Assembly (NCBI RefSeq): GCF_000313565.1
Contig: NZ_HE578930.1
Span: forward strand, 1 to 64,000
DNA: 64,000 nt
Source of the DNA: Dielma fastidiosa
Lineage (GTDB): Bacteria; Bacillota_I; Bacilli_A; Erysipelotrichales; Erysipelotrichaceae
Reading direction: 5' to 3'
Below, piece by piece: positions 45,673-54,745 of the stretch (position 1 is its first letter; the number at the start of each line of letters is the position of its first letter). A model generated the notes under the pieces. That model was not told where the DNA came from. It saw nothing but the letters and a program-made list of their open reading frames with translations, and ran no database searches. The translations under genes and the position numbers were made by a program.

Positions 45673-45688
45673 GTAAGGATAATCAATG

Positions 45689-45718
45689 CAAATAAATGAT
45701 TTCCTATCCATAGGGAAA
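45689..45718 (-). promoter_or_regulatory. Operator C, third TTTCC-N9-GGAAA copy
   Basis: TTTCC (45700-45704), 9 bases and GGAAA (45714-45718) follow CAAATAAATGA, matching the operator B flank at 15 of 18 positions. Its centre is 48 bases from that of operator B. No promoter is seen at the matching distance, so it may be an upstream auxiliary site. Confidence 0.65.
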
Positions 45719-45726
45719 ACTGTAAA

Positions 45727-45750
45727 AATACCGCAGTTTCCTGCGGTATT
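45727..45750 (-). terminator. Terminator of the FAD oxidoreductase gene
   Basis: AATACCGCAG (45727-45736) and CTGCGGTATT (45741-45750) form a perfect 10-bp stem with a four-base loop. On the minus strand TTTTAC follows. Confidence 0.8.
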
Positions 45751-45752
45751 CT

Positions 45753-47126
45753 TTATTTAGTTAATTTATCAGCAACATACAGGCCATTCGCGGCAGCCTG
45801 TGACAAGGAGCGGGTAAAACCAGCGCCGTCACCAATTGCATAAATATTCTCACAGCCCTTAATTGCAAAATCCTCACATTCAGGACGAGCCGAATAATAT
45901 TTGCACTCAATACCATAAAGCAGTGTATCATAATTCGCTGTACCCGGCGCTATTACATCAAGCGCATGCAATGTCTCTACAATATTATCCAGTTGGCGTT
46001 TTGGCAGACAGAGACTTAAATCACCCGGCACCGCATTTAATGTCGGCTGCAGTGATGATTCACGAAGACGTTTTTCCGTAGTTCGGCGGCCATCCTCCAA
46101 ATCACCCAAGCGCTGTACCAGCACACTGCCGCCAGAAATCAAATTAGCCAGCGAAGCAACATGACGCGCATAGGTAATCGGTTCCTTAAATGGTTCAGTA
46201 AAACGAATCGTTGACAGCAAGGCAAAGTTAGAGTTCTCGGTTTTGCGTGACTGATCACGATAGCTGTGGCCATTGACAGTCAGCACTCCGTCAGTGAACT
46301 CCGTAACTACTTGACCCCGTTCATTAAAACAGAACATTCTAGTAACATCGCCGTATTTCTGTGAACGATACCAAATTTTAGGTTCATAGATTTTTTTAGA
46401 AAAATCTTCCCACACCATGCTTGGAACTTCTACTCGCACACCAATATCCACTTGATTATTCTCAAGCTTGATATCATTTTCACGGCACCATTTTGAGAAG
46501 AAACGGCTGCCCACACGGCCTACTGCGAATACAATTTTCTCTGCCTCCACAAAATGCTCGCCGCCGGCATGCTGAACACGAACGATGTGACTATCCTTAT
46601 CCACATCCACAACATTAGCACCGGTAATAATTTCTACCTTACCTTCTAAAGACTCGATCAGCTTACGCATTGTATCGAAATTAGAATCTGTACCCAAGTG
46701 TTTAAGCTGAGCCTGTGACATGTGAAGATCATGCTGGAGACAAAGCTTCTTTAATTCATTATTAGGCATATAGCGTTCCTCAGTAGCACCAAAGGAAACG
46801 AGGACCTTATCTGCCTGTTCAATATAATCAATAACCGTTTCCGGCTTTAAAAAATCAGTCAGCCAGCCGCCATATTCGGTTGATATTACATACTTGCCAT
46901 CTGAGAATGCACCCGCGCCTGCCATTCCCTCCATGATTGAACAAGATGGACATTTTACACATTTTTCTACTTTCTTCGCTACGATTGGACATTGTCTTTT
47001 AGTAATAGCATTCCCCTTCTCAAAGATTGCCACCTGTAAAGACGGATCATTCTCCACCAGACGATAAGCAGTCATTATACCGCCGATACCACCGCCGATT
47101 ATTACCACATCATATTTATTTTTCAC
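45753..47126 (-). CDS. FAD-dependent dehydrogenase of the COG2509 type
   Basis: A 457-residue flavoprotein. N-terminal VVIIGGGIGGIMTAYRL binds FAD. A Cys-rich stretch (QCPIVAKKVEKCVKCPSC) is followed by GMAGAGAFSDGKYV. FAVGRVGSRFF lies in the middle and YAIGDGAGFTRSLSQAAANG at the end closes the FAD site. These are marks of a conserved but uncharacterised bacterial family. GTG 47126 is the chosen start with AAAGGAGG 9 bases upstream. The longer frame is rejected. A clear promoter lies upstream and it is monocistronic. Confidence 0.87.
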   Translation of the reverse strand: MKNKYDVVIIGGGIGGIMTAYRLVENDPSLQVAIFEKGNAITKRQCPIVAKKVEKCVKCPSCSIMEGMAGAGAFSDGKYVISTEYGGWLTDFLKPETVIDYIEQADKVLVSFGATEERYMPNNELKKLCLQHDLHMSQAQLKHLGTDSNFDTMRKLIESLEGKVEIITGANVVDVDKDSHIVRVQHAGGEHFVEAEKIVFAVGRVGSRFFSKWCRENDIKLENNQVDIGVRVEVPSMVWEDFSKKIYEPKIWYRSQKYGDVTRMFCFNERGQVVTEFTDGVLTVNGHSYRDQSRKTENSNFALLSTIRFTEPFKEPITYARHVASLANLISGGSVLVQRLGDLEDGRRTTEKRLRESSLQPTLNAVPGDLSLCLPKRQLDNIVETLHALDVIAPGTANYDTLLYGIECKYYSARPECEDFAIKGCENIYAIGDGAGFTRSLSQAAANGLYVADKLTK

Positions 47127-47163
47127 GAAAAAAAGCCTCCTTTTACGGTTTAACCCATCGTTC

Positions 47164-47192
47164 ATTAAAACAAGTAAAAGGTCAATTGTCAA
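47164..47192 (-). promoter_or_regulatory. Promoter of the FAD dehydrogenase gene
   Basis: TTGACA (minus strand, 47187-47192), a 17-base spacer and TTTAAT (47164-47169) lie ~40 bases before the GTG start. Confidence 0.65.
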
Positions 47193-47406
47193 CATGTAAA
47201 TATTTTCAATCAAACATAATAAACTATGAGTCTCAATGTTCACTGCTGATTTTTAAACAATGTATACAAAAGCAAACAGAATCACACGGATAACTGCTTC
47301 ATTTATATAAACATAACAAGAAACACTTTTGATGTACAATGGTTTATGTTTCGAACATTTTTTAAATCATCAAACCAGCTTTATGGTAATTATGCAAATG
47401 TGTAGG

Positions 47407-47435
47407 CTGACTAAACAATTCAACCATGATACAAT
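47407..47435 (+). promoter_or_regulatory. Promoter of the Gfo/Idh/MocA gene
   Basis: CTGACT (47407-47412), a 17-base spacer and TACAAT (47430-47435) stand ~20 bases before ATG 47455. The rest of the ~330-base divergent gap is AT-rich and shows no gene. Confidence 0.5.
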
Positions 47436-47454
47436 AGACACAGAGGTGATCCAA

Positions 47455-48441
47455 ATGAAAATAGGTACGATTGGAACTGGTTTTATTGTCGAATGGTTTC
47501 TAACCGCGGTAGAGCATAATGAAAATTGCGAATGCCTGGCTGTTTTTTCAAGAAAAGAAGAAACAGGCCGCGCGCTGGCTGATAAGTTTAATGTTAAGAA
47601 AGTATATACCGATTTTGAAGAGATGCTGAAGGATGAGGAAATAGATTTTATCTATATTGCTTCACCTAACAGTCTGCATTACAGTTACGCTTTAAAAGCA
47701 CTAGAAGCTGGCAAGAATGTCATTGGTGAAAAACCGTTTACCAGCAATGTCAGAGAATGTCAGGAACTGATCCGCTTGGCAAAGGAAAAACATTTATTCC
47801 TTTTTGAAGCTATCACAACGATTCATCTGCCGAATTTTAAACGTCTGAAAGAAAAAATCGGTGAGCTGGGGCCTTTGAAAATGGTTCAGTGTAATTTCTC
47901 ACAATATTCAAGAAAGTATGATCAATTTTTAGCAGGCGAATCGCCGAATGTATTCACAACTAAATTCTCTGGCGGCGCTTTGATGGATATTAATGTCTAT
48001 AATACTAATTTTATTATGGGCTTGTTTGGCAAACCAAAGAAAATCAATTATTTCGCAAATCTAGCTCACAATGGCATCGATACTTCCGGCGTATTGATTT
48101 TCACATATGATGGGTTCTATGCTGAAGCAGTTGGCTGCAAGGATACAAAGAGTCATAATATGGCACAGATCCAAGGCGAAAAGGGATATATGCTGATTGA
48201 AGGTGAAACAAGCCGCTGCCGGCAGGTTGAAATTCACTTGAATGATCGTGAAGAAGTTGAAATCATCAATGATCAGGAAGATATTACTGCATTGTATTAT
48301 GAGATGAAGGATTTCTTAAAGATTGTAGAAGCAAAAGATTATGACGCTTGTTACAAGCTGCTTGATTATTCACTGAGCGTTTGTGAAGTGATGGAAGCCG
48401 CAAGAAAAGATGCTGGCATTGTATTTGATGCTGATAAATAA
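47455..48441 (+). CDS. Gfo/Idh/MocA-family oxidoreductase
   Basis: A 328-residue NAD(P)-dependent oxidoreductase. The Rossmann motif is IGTIGTGFIVEWF. The signature DFIYIASPNSLHYSYALKALEAGKNVIGEKPFTSN carries the family Lys in EKP. The C-terminal domain has GGALMDINVYN. Substrates are usually sugars or cyclitols. ATG 47455 follows AGAGGTGA. The long upstream extension is not protein-like. It appears monocistronic and ends at a shared terminator. Confidence 0.9.
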   Translation: MKIGTIGTGFIVEWFLTAVEHNENCECLAVFSRKEETGRALADKFNVKKVYTDFEEMLKDEEIDFIYIASPNSLHYSYALKALEAGKNVIGEKPFTSNVRECQELIRLAKEKHLFLFEAITTIHLPNFKRLKEKIGELGPLKMVQCNFSQYSRKYDQFLAGESPNVFTTKFSGGALMDINVYNTNFIMGLFGKPKKINYFANLAHNGIDTSGVLIFTYDGFYAEAVGCKDTKSHNMAQIQGEKGYMLIEGETSRCRQVEIHLNDREEVEIINDQEDITALYYEMKDFLKIVEAKDYDACYKLLDYSLSVCEVMEAARKDAGIVFDADK

Positions 48442-48456
48442 TAGTTAAAATTTAAA

Positions 48457-48491
48457 AACTGCACAGTCAAGTAACATTTGGCTGTGCAGTT
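48457..48491. terminator. Terminator between convergent genes
   Basis: AACTGCACAG (48457-48466) and CTGTGCAGTT (48482-48491) form a perfect 10-bp stem. The minus-strand side has the better T run (TTTTTAAATTTT), so it serves mainly the 48503 gene, and probably both. Confidence 0.75.
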
Positions 48492-48502
48492 ATAGTATTT
48501 CA

Positions 48503-48727
48503 TTAAAAAGGCAAATCTTCTTCTGATATGTTATCAATATACGAATCCTTTTTAAGATATTTGTTGATAATATCATCAGGAATTGGAATATCATATTCAA
48601 TCAATAGAATAATAAGTTTCTTTATATCATTTCTCTGCTGTTCGGCAGTGTCCAATGCTTCATAATATATATAATCGAACTCATCAAAGCATTCACTGTT
48701 ATTGTTATTTTTCTTTTTTTTACTCAT
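48503..48727 (-). CDS. Small hypothetical protein
   Basis: A 74-residue polar protein I do not recognise. It opens with a Lys/Asn run (SKKKKNNNNSE) and continues with a helical segment (YYEALDTAEQQRNDIKKLIILLIEYDIP) and an acidic end. A weak AAAAGAG lies upstream. It stands alone between a terminator and the MATE gene. Confidence 0.5.
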   Translation of the reverse strand: MSKKKKNNNNSECFDEFDYIYYEALDTAEQQRNDIKKLIILLIEYDIPIPDDIINKYLKKDSYIDNISEEDLPF

Positions 48728-48821
48728 AAGCCTACTCTTTTCTCAGTATCTATTTTCAATGGCTATATTATATCTCGAATATTTATCTATATTTTCTATC
48801 AAAATGAAATCCCTGTATAAC

Positions 48822-50159
48822 TTATACAAGCTTGCGTCTTTGCCACTTGCCGCTTTTGAAGCGTAAAACAAAGAATAATAGCCGTACAATCCAATCCAGA
48901 TACATCGCAAACCATACGCCCATAACTCCCATGTTCATGTACTGGGCAAAAACATAGGCGCTGCCAACACGGAAGATCCACATGGATAATACAGATACAA
49001 TCATCGTATAACGGGCATCGTTTGCCGCGCGCAGACCATTTGGGAAGGTAAAGCTGGCTGGCCAGAAAATAACACATGCAATACAGAAGGATACCGCCAG
49101 CTCTCTGGCAATAGTCATTGTTTCTGGTGATAGCTGATAAAGACGGAAGATAAACGGCAATGACAGATAAGTGAGGGCTGCTGTAACAAAGATGCAGACA
49201 TAAGCAATGCCTGTCAGTTTTTTCATGTAATAAGCCGCTTCCTCTGGTTTACCGGCTCCCATGCATTGTCCGACCACCGTAACTAAGGCTAAACCAATCG
49301 CAGCCGCTGGAATCGTACAGACAGAGGCCATTGTAGAACCAACAGAATTAGCCGCAATTGCGCTTAAGCCAAAGGTTGATACCAAGCTTTGCACTAAAAT
49401 CTTGCCCAATTGAAAGATACCATTCTCCATACCGCTTGGCAAACCGACAGCCAGGATTTTACTTACTAAAGAATTACTCCATTCAAAATGCAAGTATTTC
49501 TTGATATGAATTGGGTTCTCTTCTTTTTTCAGCAGTACGAGCATGATAACGGCACCTGTCAAACGTGAAACAAGCGTTGAAATCGCCGCACCGGCAACTC
49601 CCATCTGTAATGGGAAAATCATAATGTAATTACCGACAATATTCTCAACATTAGTGATCATTGAGACCTTCATGCTGACTTTAGAATCACCCATCGCTCT
49701 AAACAGAGATGCCCCTGAATTATACAAAGCAAGAAATGGATAAGATATTGCTGTTATAAAGAAATAAGTTGTTGCATTACCCATAACCTCAGCATCAACA
49801 CTGCCAAAGACAAAACCTAAAAGCGGCTTGCAGAAAAGCATGGAGCCTATTGCCAATGCTAATGCAAAAATCAAGCTTGAATAAATCAGCTGCTTTGCTG
49901 ATTTACTTGCATTTTCAGGCTCCTGTTTACCCAAATACTGACTCGCTACCACCGCCCCGCCGGTAGCTAAAGCGGCAAGTACATTTATAATTAAAATATT
50001 GATGCTGTCTGCCAAATTCACCCCTGAAATAGCCGCTTCACCACAACTGGATACCATGATCATATCCATCATACCCATAAATACTGCCAGAAATTGTTCA
50101 ATTACCAATGGAATAATCAAACGTTTCAATGCCGCATTATCAAATAATTTCCTATCCAT
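48822..50159 (-). CDS. MATE-family efflux transporter
   Basis: A 445-residue multidrug and toxin extrusion protein with 12 hydrophobic segments. Family marks are IIPLVIEQFLAVFMGMMDMIMVS, AATGGAVVASQYLGKQEPENAS in the N-terminal half and TVVGQCMGAGKPEEAAYYMK in the C-terminal half. It probably couples Na or H influx to drug export. ATG 50159 follows AGAGG. The upstream ATG 18 bases away has no ribosome site. An AATTGAT-N8-ATCAATT palindrome covers its promoter area. Confidence 0.9.
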   Translation of the reverse strand: MDRKLFDNAALKRLIIPLVIEQFLAVFMGMMDMIMVSSCGEAAISGVNLADSINILIINVLAALATGGAVVASQYLGKQEPENASKSAKQLIYSSLIFALALAIGSMLFCKPLLGFVFGSVDAEVMGNATTYFFITAISYPFLALYNSGASLFRAMGDSKVSMKVSMITNVENIVGNYIMIFPLQMGVAGAAISTLVSRLTGAVIMLVLLKKEENPIHIKKYLHFEWSNSLVSKILAVGLPSGMENGIFQLGKILVQSLVSTFGLSAIAANSVGSTMASVCTIPAAAIGLALVTVVGQCMGAGKPEEAAYYMKKLTGIAYVCIFVTAALTYLSLPFIFRLYQLSPETMTIARELAVSFCIACVIFWPASFTFPNGLRAANDARYTMIVSVLSMWIFRVGSAYVFAQYMNMGVMGVWFAMYLDWIVRLLFFVLRFKSGKWQRRKLV

Positions 50160-50199
50160 CCCTGCGCCTCTTTTCATAATCTTGATTGATTAACGATAT

Positions 50200-50221
50200 A
50201 ATTGATAATTATACATCAATT
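50200..50221. promoter_or_regulatory. Palindrome in the MATE promoter region
   Basis: AATTGAT (50200-50206), 8 bases and ATCAATT (50215-50221) form a perfect 7-bp repeat 40 bases before the MATE start. TTGAAT-N17-TTATAT on the minus strand overlaps it. A MarR- or TetR-type binding site is possible. Confidence 0.5.
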
Positions 50222-50463
50222 CAAAAATGAAAAAAATGCTTACTGAGCATGTAAACGCTATCAGTATAGATTTTATATTGCACTATTAAAAATGAAAACT
50301 TATATTCACTTTCATCAGCTGCTCTGGCTGAATTGATAATAGGTACTTGCAAAGTGTTTAAAATCATGTTAAACATAGAATGTTAAATTCAGTTGACAAA
50401 GTGACAACCAAATCTGGTAGATGCACTTCATCAGTTTGATTACAATATTGGGGAGGTGAAGGA

Positions 50464-50877
50464 ATGAATCTTGGTGAAAAGATATATGAACTTAGAAAAC
50501 AACAAAATTTAAGTCAGGAAGAATTAGGTGATAAGCTTAATGTATCAAGACAGACTATTTCTAAATGGGAACGAAATGAAAGTACACCCGATCTTGATAA
50601 GATTGTTCCGCTTTGTGATTTATTCAATTTATCAGTAGATGAATTGCTTCAGGTTAAGAAAATTGAAAAATCAAAATCAGAAATGCAATCTTCGTCAAAG
50701 ACATATCCAATGAAAAAGCTGTTAAGAATCAGCTCAGTCATTTTGTTTGCAATCGCTATTCTTGCCATTCCACTGATGCTAGAATTTAAACTCTCTGACA
50801 ATTTAATGGCAATAATGACAGTTGGACTGTTATTTGCAGCTTGTCTTTTATTAACCCTTTCATTCATAAAAAAATAA
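50464..50877 (+). CDS. XRE-type HTH regulator with C-terminal membrane segments
   Basis: A 137-residue protein. Residues 1-62 are a typical HTH (MNLGEKIYELRKQQNLSQEELGDKLNVSRQTISKWE, then STPDLDKIVPLCDLFNLSVDELL). After a polar linker, two hydrophobic segments (~87-104 and 113-133) anchor it in the membrane. GGGGAGGTG precedes ATG 50464. It stands 30 bases before a CPBP protease gene and is probably in one unit with it, suggesting membrane-linked control. Confidence 0.85.
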   Translation: MNLGEKIYELRKQQNLSQEELGDKLNVSRQTISKWERNESTPDLDKIVPLCDLFNLSVDELLQVKKIEKSKSEMQSSSKTYPMKKLLRISSVILFAIAILAIPLMLEFKLSDNLMAIMTVGLLFAACLLLTLSFIKK

Positions 50878-50907
50878 TTTCCTCTCACCTTAGAAAGAGG
50901 AACATTT

Positions 50908-51792
50908 ATGAAAATTCAAAAAAATATCTTAATCTTTTTAATATTTACAGGATTATTTTTAGCCGTTTTAAGTGGTATATACATTCAATCTATGAAACCA
51001 TCAGTGCTGACAATTTTGATGCTCACACCAACTATAAGCTGTATTCTGACTCAGCAAATTACTCATCAGCCACTTAATTTTAAGCAACTGAAGCCAGACT
51101 TATCTAAAAATAAAAAGATTTTTTTAATTGTATATTTTGCTACTCCTTTGCTCGCTTTCGGTGGTGCTTTTATTTATTTTACCTTATTCCCTAATCATTT
51201 CGATCCACTCCATTCTGAAATTGCCAAACAGTGGCAGTTGACAGGCAGTTCAGCTTATTTTAGTCAGTTAATGGTAATGCTGCCATTAGCCGTCTTGATG
51301 AATCCAATCGGCGGAATACTGCAATGTCTAGGCGAAGAATTTGCATGGCGTGGTTTCCTGCTGCCAGCACTGGCTGAACAGATAGGACGTTTTAAAGGAG
51401 TTTTAGTAAGTGGTACAATTTGGGGAATTTGGCATGCTCCAATCATCTTAACTGGTTTCAATTATGGTACTGAACACCCTGTGCTTGGTATGTTAGCCAT
51501 GATTTTGTTTTGCATAGTAGTAAGTGGTTTGTCCTCTTGGCTCTATTTCAAGACTAGTAATCTTTGGCCTTCTATCATATTCCATGCTGCCTTGAATGCC
51601 ATTGATAAAATTACTCCTGTGAAGCTGTTTATGAGTCAGCCTGCTAATTCTTTTATTGGGCCAAATCTAACCGGTATCATTGGGGGCAGCCTATTCATTT
51701 TTATTTCATGCATCTGCTACTCTTTACTTTATAAAGAAGAGTACGTTAAAGCAAAAAAAGGATATGTGGATATACCTATTTGCCTGAAATAA
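50908..51792 (+). CDS. CPBP-family intramembrane metalloprotease
   Basis: A 294-residue membrane protein with about eight hydrophobic segments. The Abi/CPBP motifs are all present: EExxxR as CLGEEFAWRGFLLPAL, FxxxH-like IWGIWHAPI, and HxxxN-like FHAALNA. The family contains Rce1-like CAAX proteases and bacteriocin-immunity proteins. The operon with a membrane-tethered XRE regulator recalls such regulatory or self-immunity pairs. GAAAGAGG lies before the ATG. Confidence 0.88.
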   Translation: MKIQKNILIFLIFTGLFLAVLSGIYIQSMKPSVLTILMLTPTISCILTQQITHQPLNFKQLKPDLSKNKKIFLIVYFATPLLAFGGAFIYFTLFPNHFDPLHSEIAKQWQLTGSSAYFSQLMVMLPLAVLMNPIGGILQCLGEEFAWRGFLLPALAEQIGRFKGVLVSGTIWGIWHAPIILTGFNYGTEHPVLGMLAMILFCIVVSGLSSWLYFKTSNLWPSIIFHAALNAIDKITPVKLFMSQPANSFIGPNLTGIIGGSLFIFISCICYSLLYKEEYVKAKKGYVDIPICLK

Positions 51793-51835
51793 TAATATAG
51801 TTCAGATGTTGATTTCCAAGCATATTTGCGTATAT

Positions 51836-51869
51836 AAAAAGCACCTAAACATTAGTTAAAGTGCTTTTT
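51836..51869. terminator. Terminator after the CPBP gene
   Basis: AAAAAGCAC (51836-51844) and GTGCTTTTT (51861-51869) form a 9-bp stem with T runs on both strands, so it can serve the CPBP gene and the decayed antitoxin. Confidence 0.75.
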
Positions 51870-51892
51870 CTTGTTATATCCTCAATTCTTCA

Positions 51893-52120
51893 TTAAGTAT
51901 ATCTTATCTTCATAATGCTAAGAGAATTTCTTGCGTTCTTTGTTTTACCTTCTCTGATTTTTTGTTCTGACATTTCAAATTCTTTATATAGATTCTGACA
52001 AAGCTCATAATATTTAACACTCATGATCGTTATATCCTTTTTTAATGGTTCTTTGACTTTATGGCACAATTCTGAGAATTTTACTGAGTATTATAAATCT
52101 TTTGAAACAATCTTCGGCAC
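51893..52120 (-). pseudogene. Decayed Phd/YefM-type antitoxin gene
   Basis: A 76-codon frame starts at GTG 52120 after GGGGAGGA and ends at 51893, but codon 10 is TAA (52091-52093). Before it the frame reads MPKIVSKDL. After it comes SVKFSELCHKVKEP, then DITIMSVKYYELCQNLYKEF and, at the end, NARNSLSIMKIRYT. This matches the layout of Phd/YefM antitoxins (xISELCHKxxEP, DxVxMSxExYE, DAREALxxLRxKY). The KNGxGD turn appears shortened by a small deletion. No toxin gene lies next to it. The rest of the 51870-52200 gap is empty. Confidence 0.65.
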
Positions 52121-52185
52121 AAGCTGTCCTCCCCTTAGCTATGATTTAATTAGACCATTATTAATGCTTTCCCATCACAATAAAA

Positions 52186-52208
52186 ACAGGCAATAAATTA
52201 CCGCCTGT
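52186..52208 (-). terminator. Terminator of the ispF-gltX unit
   Basis: ACAGGC (52186-52191) and GCCTGT (52203-52208) pair; on the minus strand TTTTTATT follows the stem. Confidence 0.8.
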
Positions 52209-52227
52209 CTCATTCAACGCTTCTTAT

Positions 52228-52695
52228 TTATTGATTTTCCTTGATCCATTGATAAAATCTTGAATAAGGCTCATCCTTGATAATACAATCGGCCATTTTT
52301 CCGACCATAAATAAATGATTGCCATTAAAATCGATAGCCGGGCCTACATGTTCTGCCGCATCCTGAGCATAAGTCCAAACGCCGCCCAGCTGCTGAATCA
52401 AAACAGTACCCGCATACCCTGCAAACAGCTTTGAAAACTCAGCCAAATCCGCTTCCTTTAACTCACCTGTCTGATAAGCTAAATGTGCCGCATGCAGGAT
52501 TTCATCAAACTGAAGCAAGCTGCTTTCACTGCCGTCCAGTTCAAACTGAAATTCTTCATCAGCCAGCTTTATACAATCCAATGCATACCCAAGGAACATA
52601 CACTCGCACATATTAACTGTCTGGCCGTCTTCCTGAAGTGCTTTTCTTAAGCGTTCAAACTGATTCCTTACGCTTTCATAATAAGATTGATTCAT
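52228..52695 (-). CDS. Hypothetical soluble protein downstream of gltX
   Basis: A 155-residue protein that I do not recognise with certainty. The second half (FAGYAGTVLIQQLGGVWTYAQ, GPAIDFNGNHLFMVGKMAD) resembles the DUF3806-like pattern of small proteins of unknown role. ATG 52695 follows AGGAGG by 6 bases. The longer frame that runs into gltX is rejected. It is the last gene of the ispF-gltX unit, before the terminator. Confidence 0.65.
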   Translation of the reverse strand: MNQSYYESVRNQFERLRKALQEDGQTVNMCECMFLGYALDCIKLADEEFQFELDGSESSLLQFDEILHAAHLAYQTGELKEADLAEFSKLFAGYAGTVLIQQLGGVWTYAQDAAEHVGPAIDFNGNHLFMVGKMADCIIKDEPYSRFYQWIKENQ

Positions 52696-52703
52696 AAATC
52701 CTC

Positions 52704-54152
52704 CTAGGCATTCAGACACTGGTTTACACGTTTTAATGTTTCCTCTTTACCAATCATCAGAATTGAGTTTTTAAGATCCGGGCCATGCAGAGACGTTGTA
52801 ACCGCGACACGGATACCCATGAATAACGGCTTTCCTTTAATGCCAGTATTAACCTGAACCTGTTTGATTGCCGCTGCCAAACCATCAACGCTCCACTCCT
52901 CAAGCATCTCAAGCTGACGCTTAAATTCACTTAATACCGCGGCTTCAGTTTCCCATGCCAGAACTTCTTTCGCTTCATCATTATAGGTAATGGACTGCTT
53001 AAAGAAAATTTCCGTCAATTCTACAATTTCCTGTCCATAGGATAACTGTTCCTGATACAGTGCCACTAACTGCTTCAGCCATTCATCGCTGATATTGCTG
53101 CAGTCATAAGCTTTTTTCAAATAAGGAATACATAAGGCCGCGCATTCTTCCAGTGTCAATTTTTTAATATAACGATTATTTACCCAAGCCAGTTTATGCT
53201 TATCAAACATCGAAGGTGCCTTAGATAAACGTTTTTCAGAGAATTGTTCAATCAATTCCTCTTTAGTGAATATTTCCTCCGTACCCTCAGGTGACCAGCC
53301 TAATAAAGCCATGAAGTTAAACATTGCTTCCGGCAGATAGCCGGCTTCATCATATTGGGAAACATACTGCATGATGCTGTTATCACGTTTCGACAGCTTC
53401 TTATGCTGTTCATTCACAATTAAGGTCATATGACCGTATTCAGGAGCTTCCCATCCCATCATTTCATAAACCATCAGCTGTTTCGGTGTATTAGAAATAT
53501 GCTCCTCACCGCGGAATACATGGGTAATTTCCATTAAATGATCATCAACGACAACCGCAAAATTATAAGTTGGAATGCCATTAGATTTCACAATAACCCA
53601 ATCGCCGATATCCTTAGACTCAACATTGATCTTACCTCGAATCATATCCTTCCACGTATAATGCTTACCCTCCGGCACGCGCAGACGAATCACATAAGGC
53701 AGTCCCGCCGCTTCTTTTTCGGCGATTTCTTCTGGGGTTAAATAAGCGCATTTGCGGTTATACATCGGTGCGATGCCAGCCGCTTCCTGAGCTTCCTTCT
53801 CTGCCTGCAGCTCCTCACTGGTACAGAAGCACTTGTAAGCCAGCCCCCGATCTAATAATTCATCAATGACTGCTTTGTATAGATCCAGCCTTTCCATCTG
53901 CCGATAAGGGCCATAGTTCCCTGGCTTCAACGGTGATTCATCAGGTTCCATTCCCAACCAGCGCAGATAATGCAGCTGACTTTCTTCACCGCCCTCAACA
54001 TTGCGCTCAACATCGGTATCTTCAATCCGCAAAACAAAATCGCCATGATAATGCTTCGCAAACAGATAATTAAACATTGCTGTTCTGGCATTGCCAATAT
54101 GTAAAAATCCCGTAGGACTTGGTGCGTATCTTACTCTAACTCGCTTTTCCAT
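52704..54152 (-). CDS. gltX: Glutamyl-tRNA synthetase
   Basis: A 482-residue class I synthetase. The HIGH box is [16 protein letters not shown] (~residues 8-23), [11 protein letters not shown] follows and KLSKR is in [11 protein letters not shown] Cys-rich segment ([11 protein letters not shown]...NRKC) lies in the connective domain. It is probably non-discriminating in this group, charging tRNA-Gln as well, but GatCAB is not in the window. It begins 4 bases after ispF, an order common in Bacillota. Confidence 0.96.
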   Translation of the reverse strand: MEKRVRVRYAPSPTGFLHIGNARTAMFNYLFAKHYHGDFVLRIEDTDVERNVEGGEESQLHYLRWLGMEPDESPLKPGNYGPYRQMERLDLYKAVIDELLDRGLAYKCFCTSEELQAEKEAQEAAGIAPMYNRKCAYLTPEEIAEKEAAGLPYVIRLRVPEGKHYTWKDMIRGKINVESKDIGDWVIVKSNGIPTYNFAVVVDDHLMEITHVFRGEEHISNTPKQLMVYEMMGWEAPEYGHMTLIVNEQHKKLSKRDNSIMQYVSQYDEAGYLPEAMFNFMALLGWSPEGTEEIFTKEELIEQFSEKRLSKAPSMFDKHKLAWVNNRYIKKLTLEECAALCIPYLKKAYDCSNISDEWLKQLVALYQEQLSYGQEIVELTEIFFKQSITYNDEAKEVLAWETEAAVLSEFKRQLEMLEEWSVDGLAAAIKQVQVNTGIKGKPLFMGIRVAVTTSLHGPDLKNSILMIGKEETLKRVNQCLNA

Positions 54153-54156
54153 TCGT

Positions 54157-54639
54157 TTAACCTTCCTTTTTTTCTAACAGGACGATTGCCTGTGCGGCTG
54201 CGCCTTCCTCATGTCCAATAAAACCCAATTTTTCACCGCGGGTTGCCTTAACACTGACCTGATCTATTGAGCATTCACACACCCCCGCGATATTGCCGCG
54301 CATCTTCTCGATATGCGGTGCCATTTTAGGTCTTTCAATTAGAATCAAGGCATCAATATTGCCAATTGCATACTGTCTTGCCTTCATCATTTGAACTACC
54401 TCATGAAGCAGCATCAGCGAATCAGCGTCTTTATAACGCGGATCATTATCCGGGAAATGACTGCCCAAATCACCTAACGCCAATGCACCTAAGATTGCTT
54501 CACTGATTGCATGCAGCAGACAGTCAGCATCACTGTGCCCCAACAGTCCCAGCTCATGCTCAATTTCCACACCGCCAAGAATTAACTTACGCCCTTTTTC
54601 CAGTCTGTGTATATCCGTAGATTGTCCTATTCTAAACAT
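54157..54639 (-). CDS. ispF: 2-C-methyl-D-erythritol 2,4-cyclodiphosphate synthase
   Basis: A 160-residue enzyme of the MEP isoprenoid pathway. It opens with [25 protein letters not shown], in which the zinc-binding DIH is seen. [34 protein letters not shown] contains the HSDAD and FPD signatures. [18 protein letters not shown] closes the protein. It is trimeric in the family. ATG 54639 has GAGGTGA upstream. It is coupled to gltX. Confidence 0.96.
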   Translation of the reverse strand: MFRIGQSTDIHRLEKGRKLILGGVEIEHELGLLGHSDADCLLHAISEAILGALALGDLGSHFPDNDPRYKDADSLMLLHEVVQMMKARQYAIGNIDALILIERPKMAPHIEKMRGNIAGVCECSIDQVSVKATRGEKLGFIGHEEGAAAQAIVLLEKKEG

Positions 54640-54719
54640 GATTTCACCTCGCCGTTAGCTTTACTATTATACCACTTTTACCTTTGTTTAAAAGCCTTAA
54701 TCGTTATTCGCAAAGAAAA

Positions 54720-54745
54720 AGGCAGTTGTTATATACTAACTGCCT
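54720..54745 (-). terminator. Terminator of nrdDG
   Basis: AGGCAGTT (54720-54727) and AACTGCCT (54738-54745) pair around a 10-base loop. On the minus strand TTTTTC follows. The stem overlaps the nrdG stop codon at 54736. Confidence 0.8.

Noticed and set aside
48799-49077. 92-codon minus-strand frame overlapping the MATE gene end
   Set aside because: It is an alternative frame within the transporter coding region, with no ribosome site.
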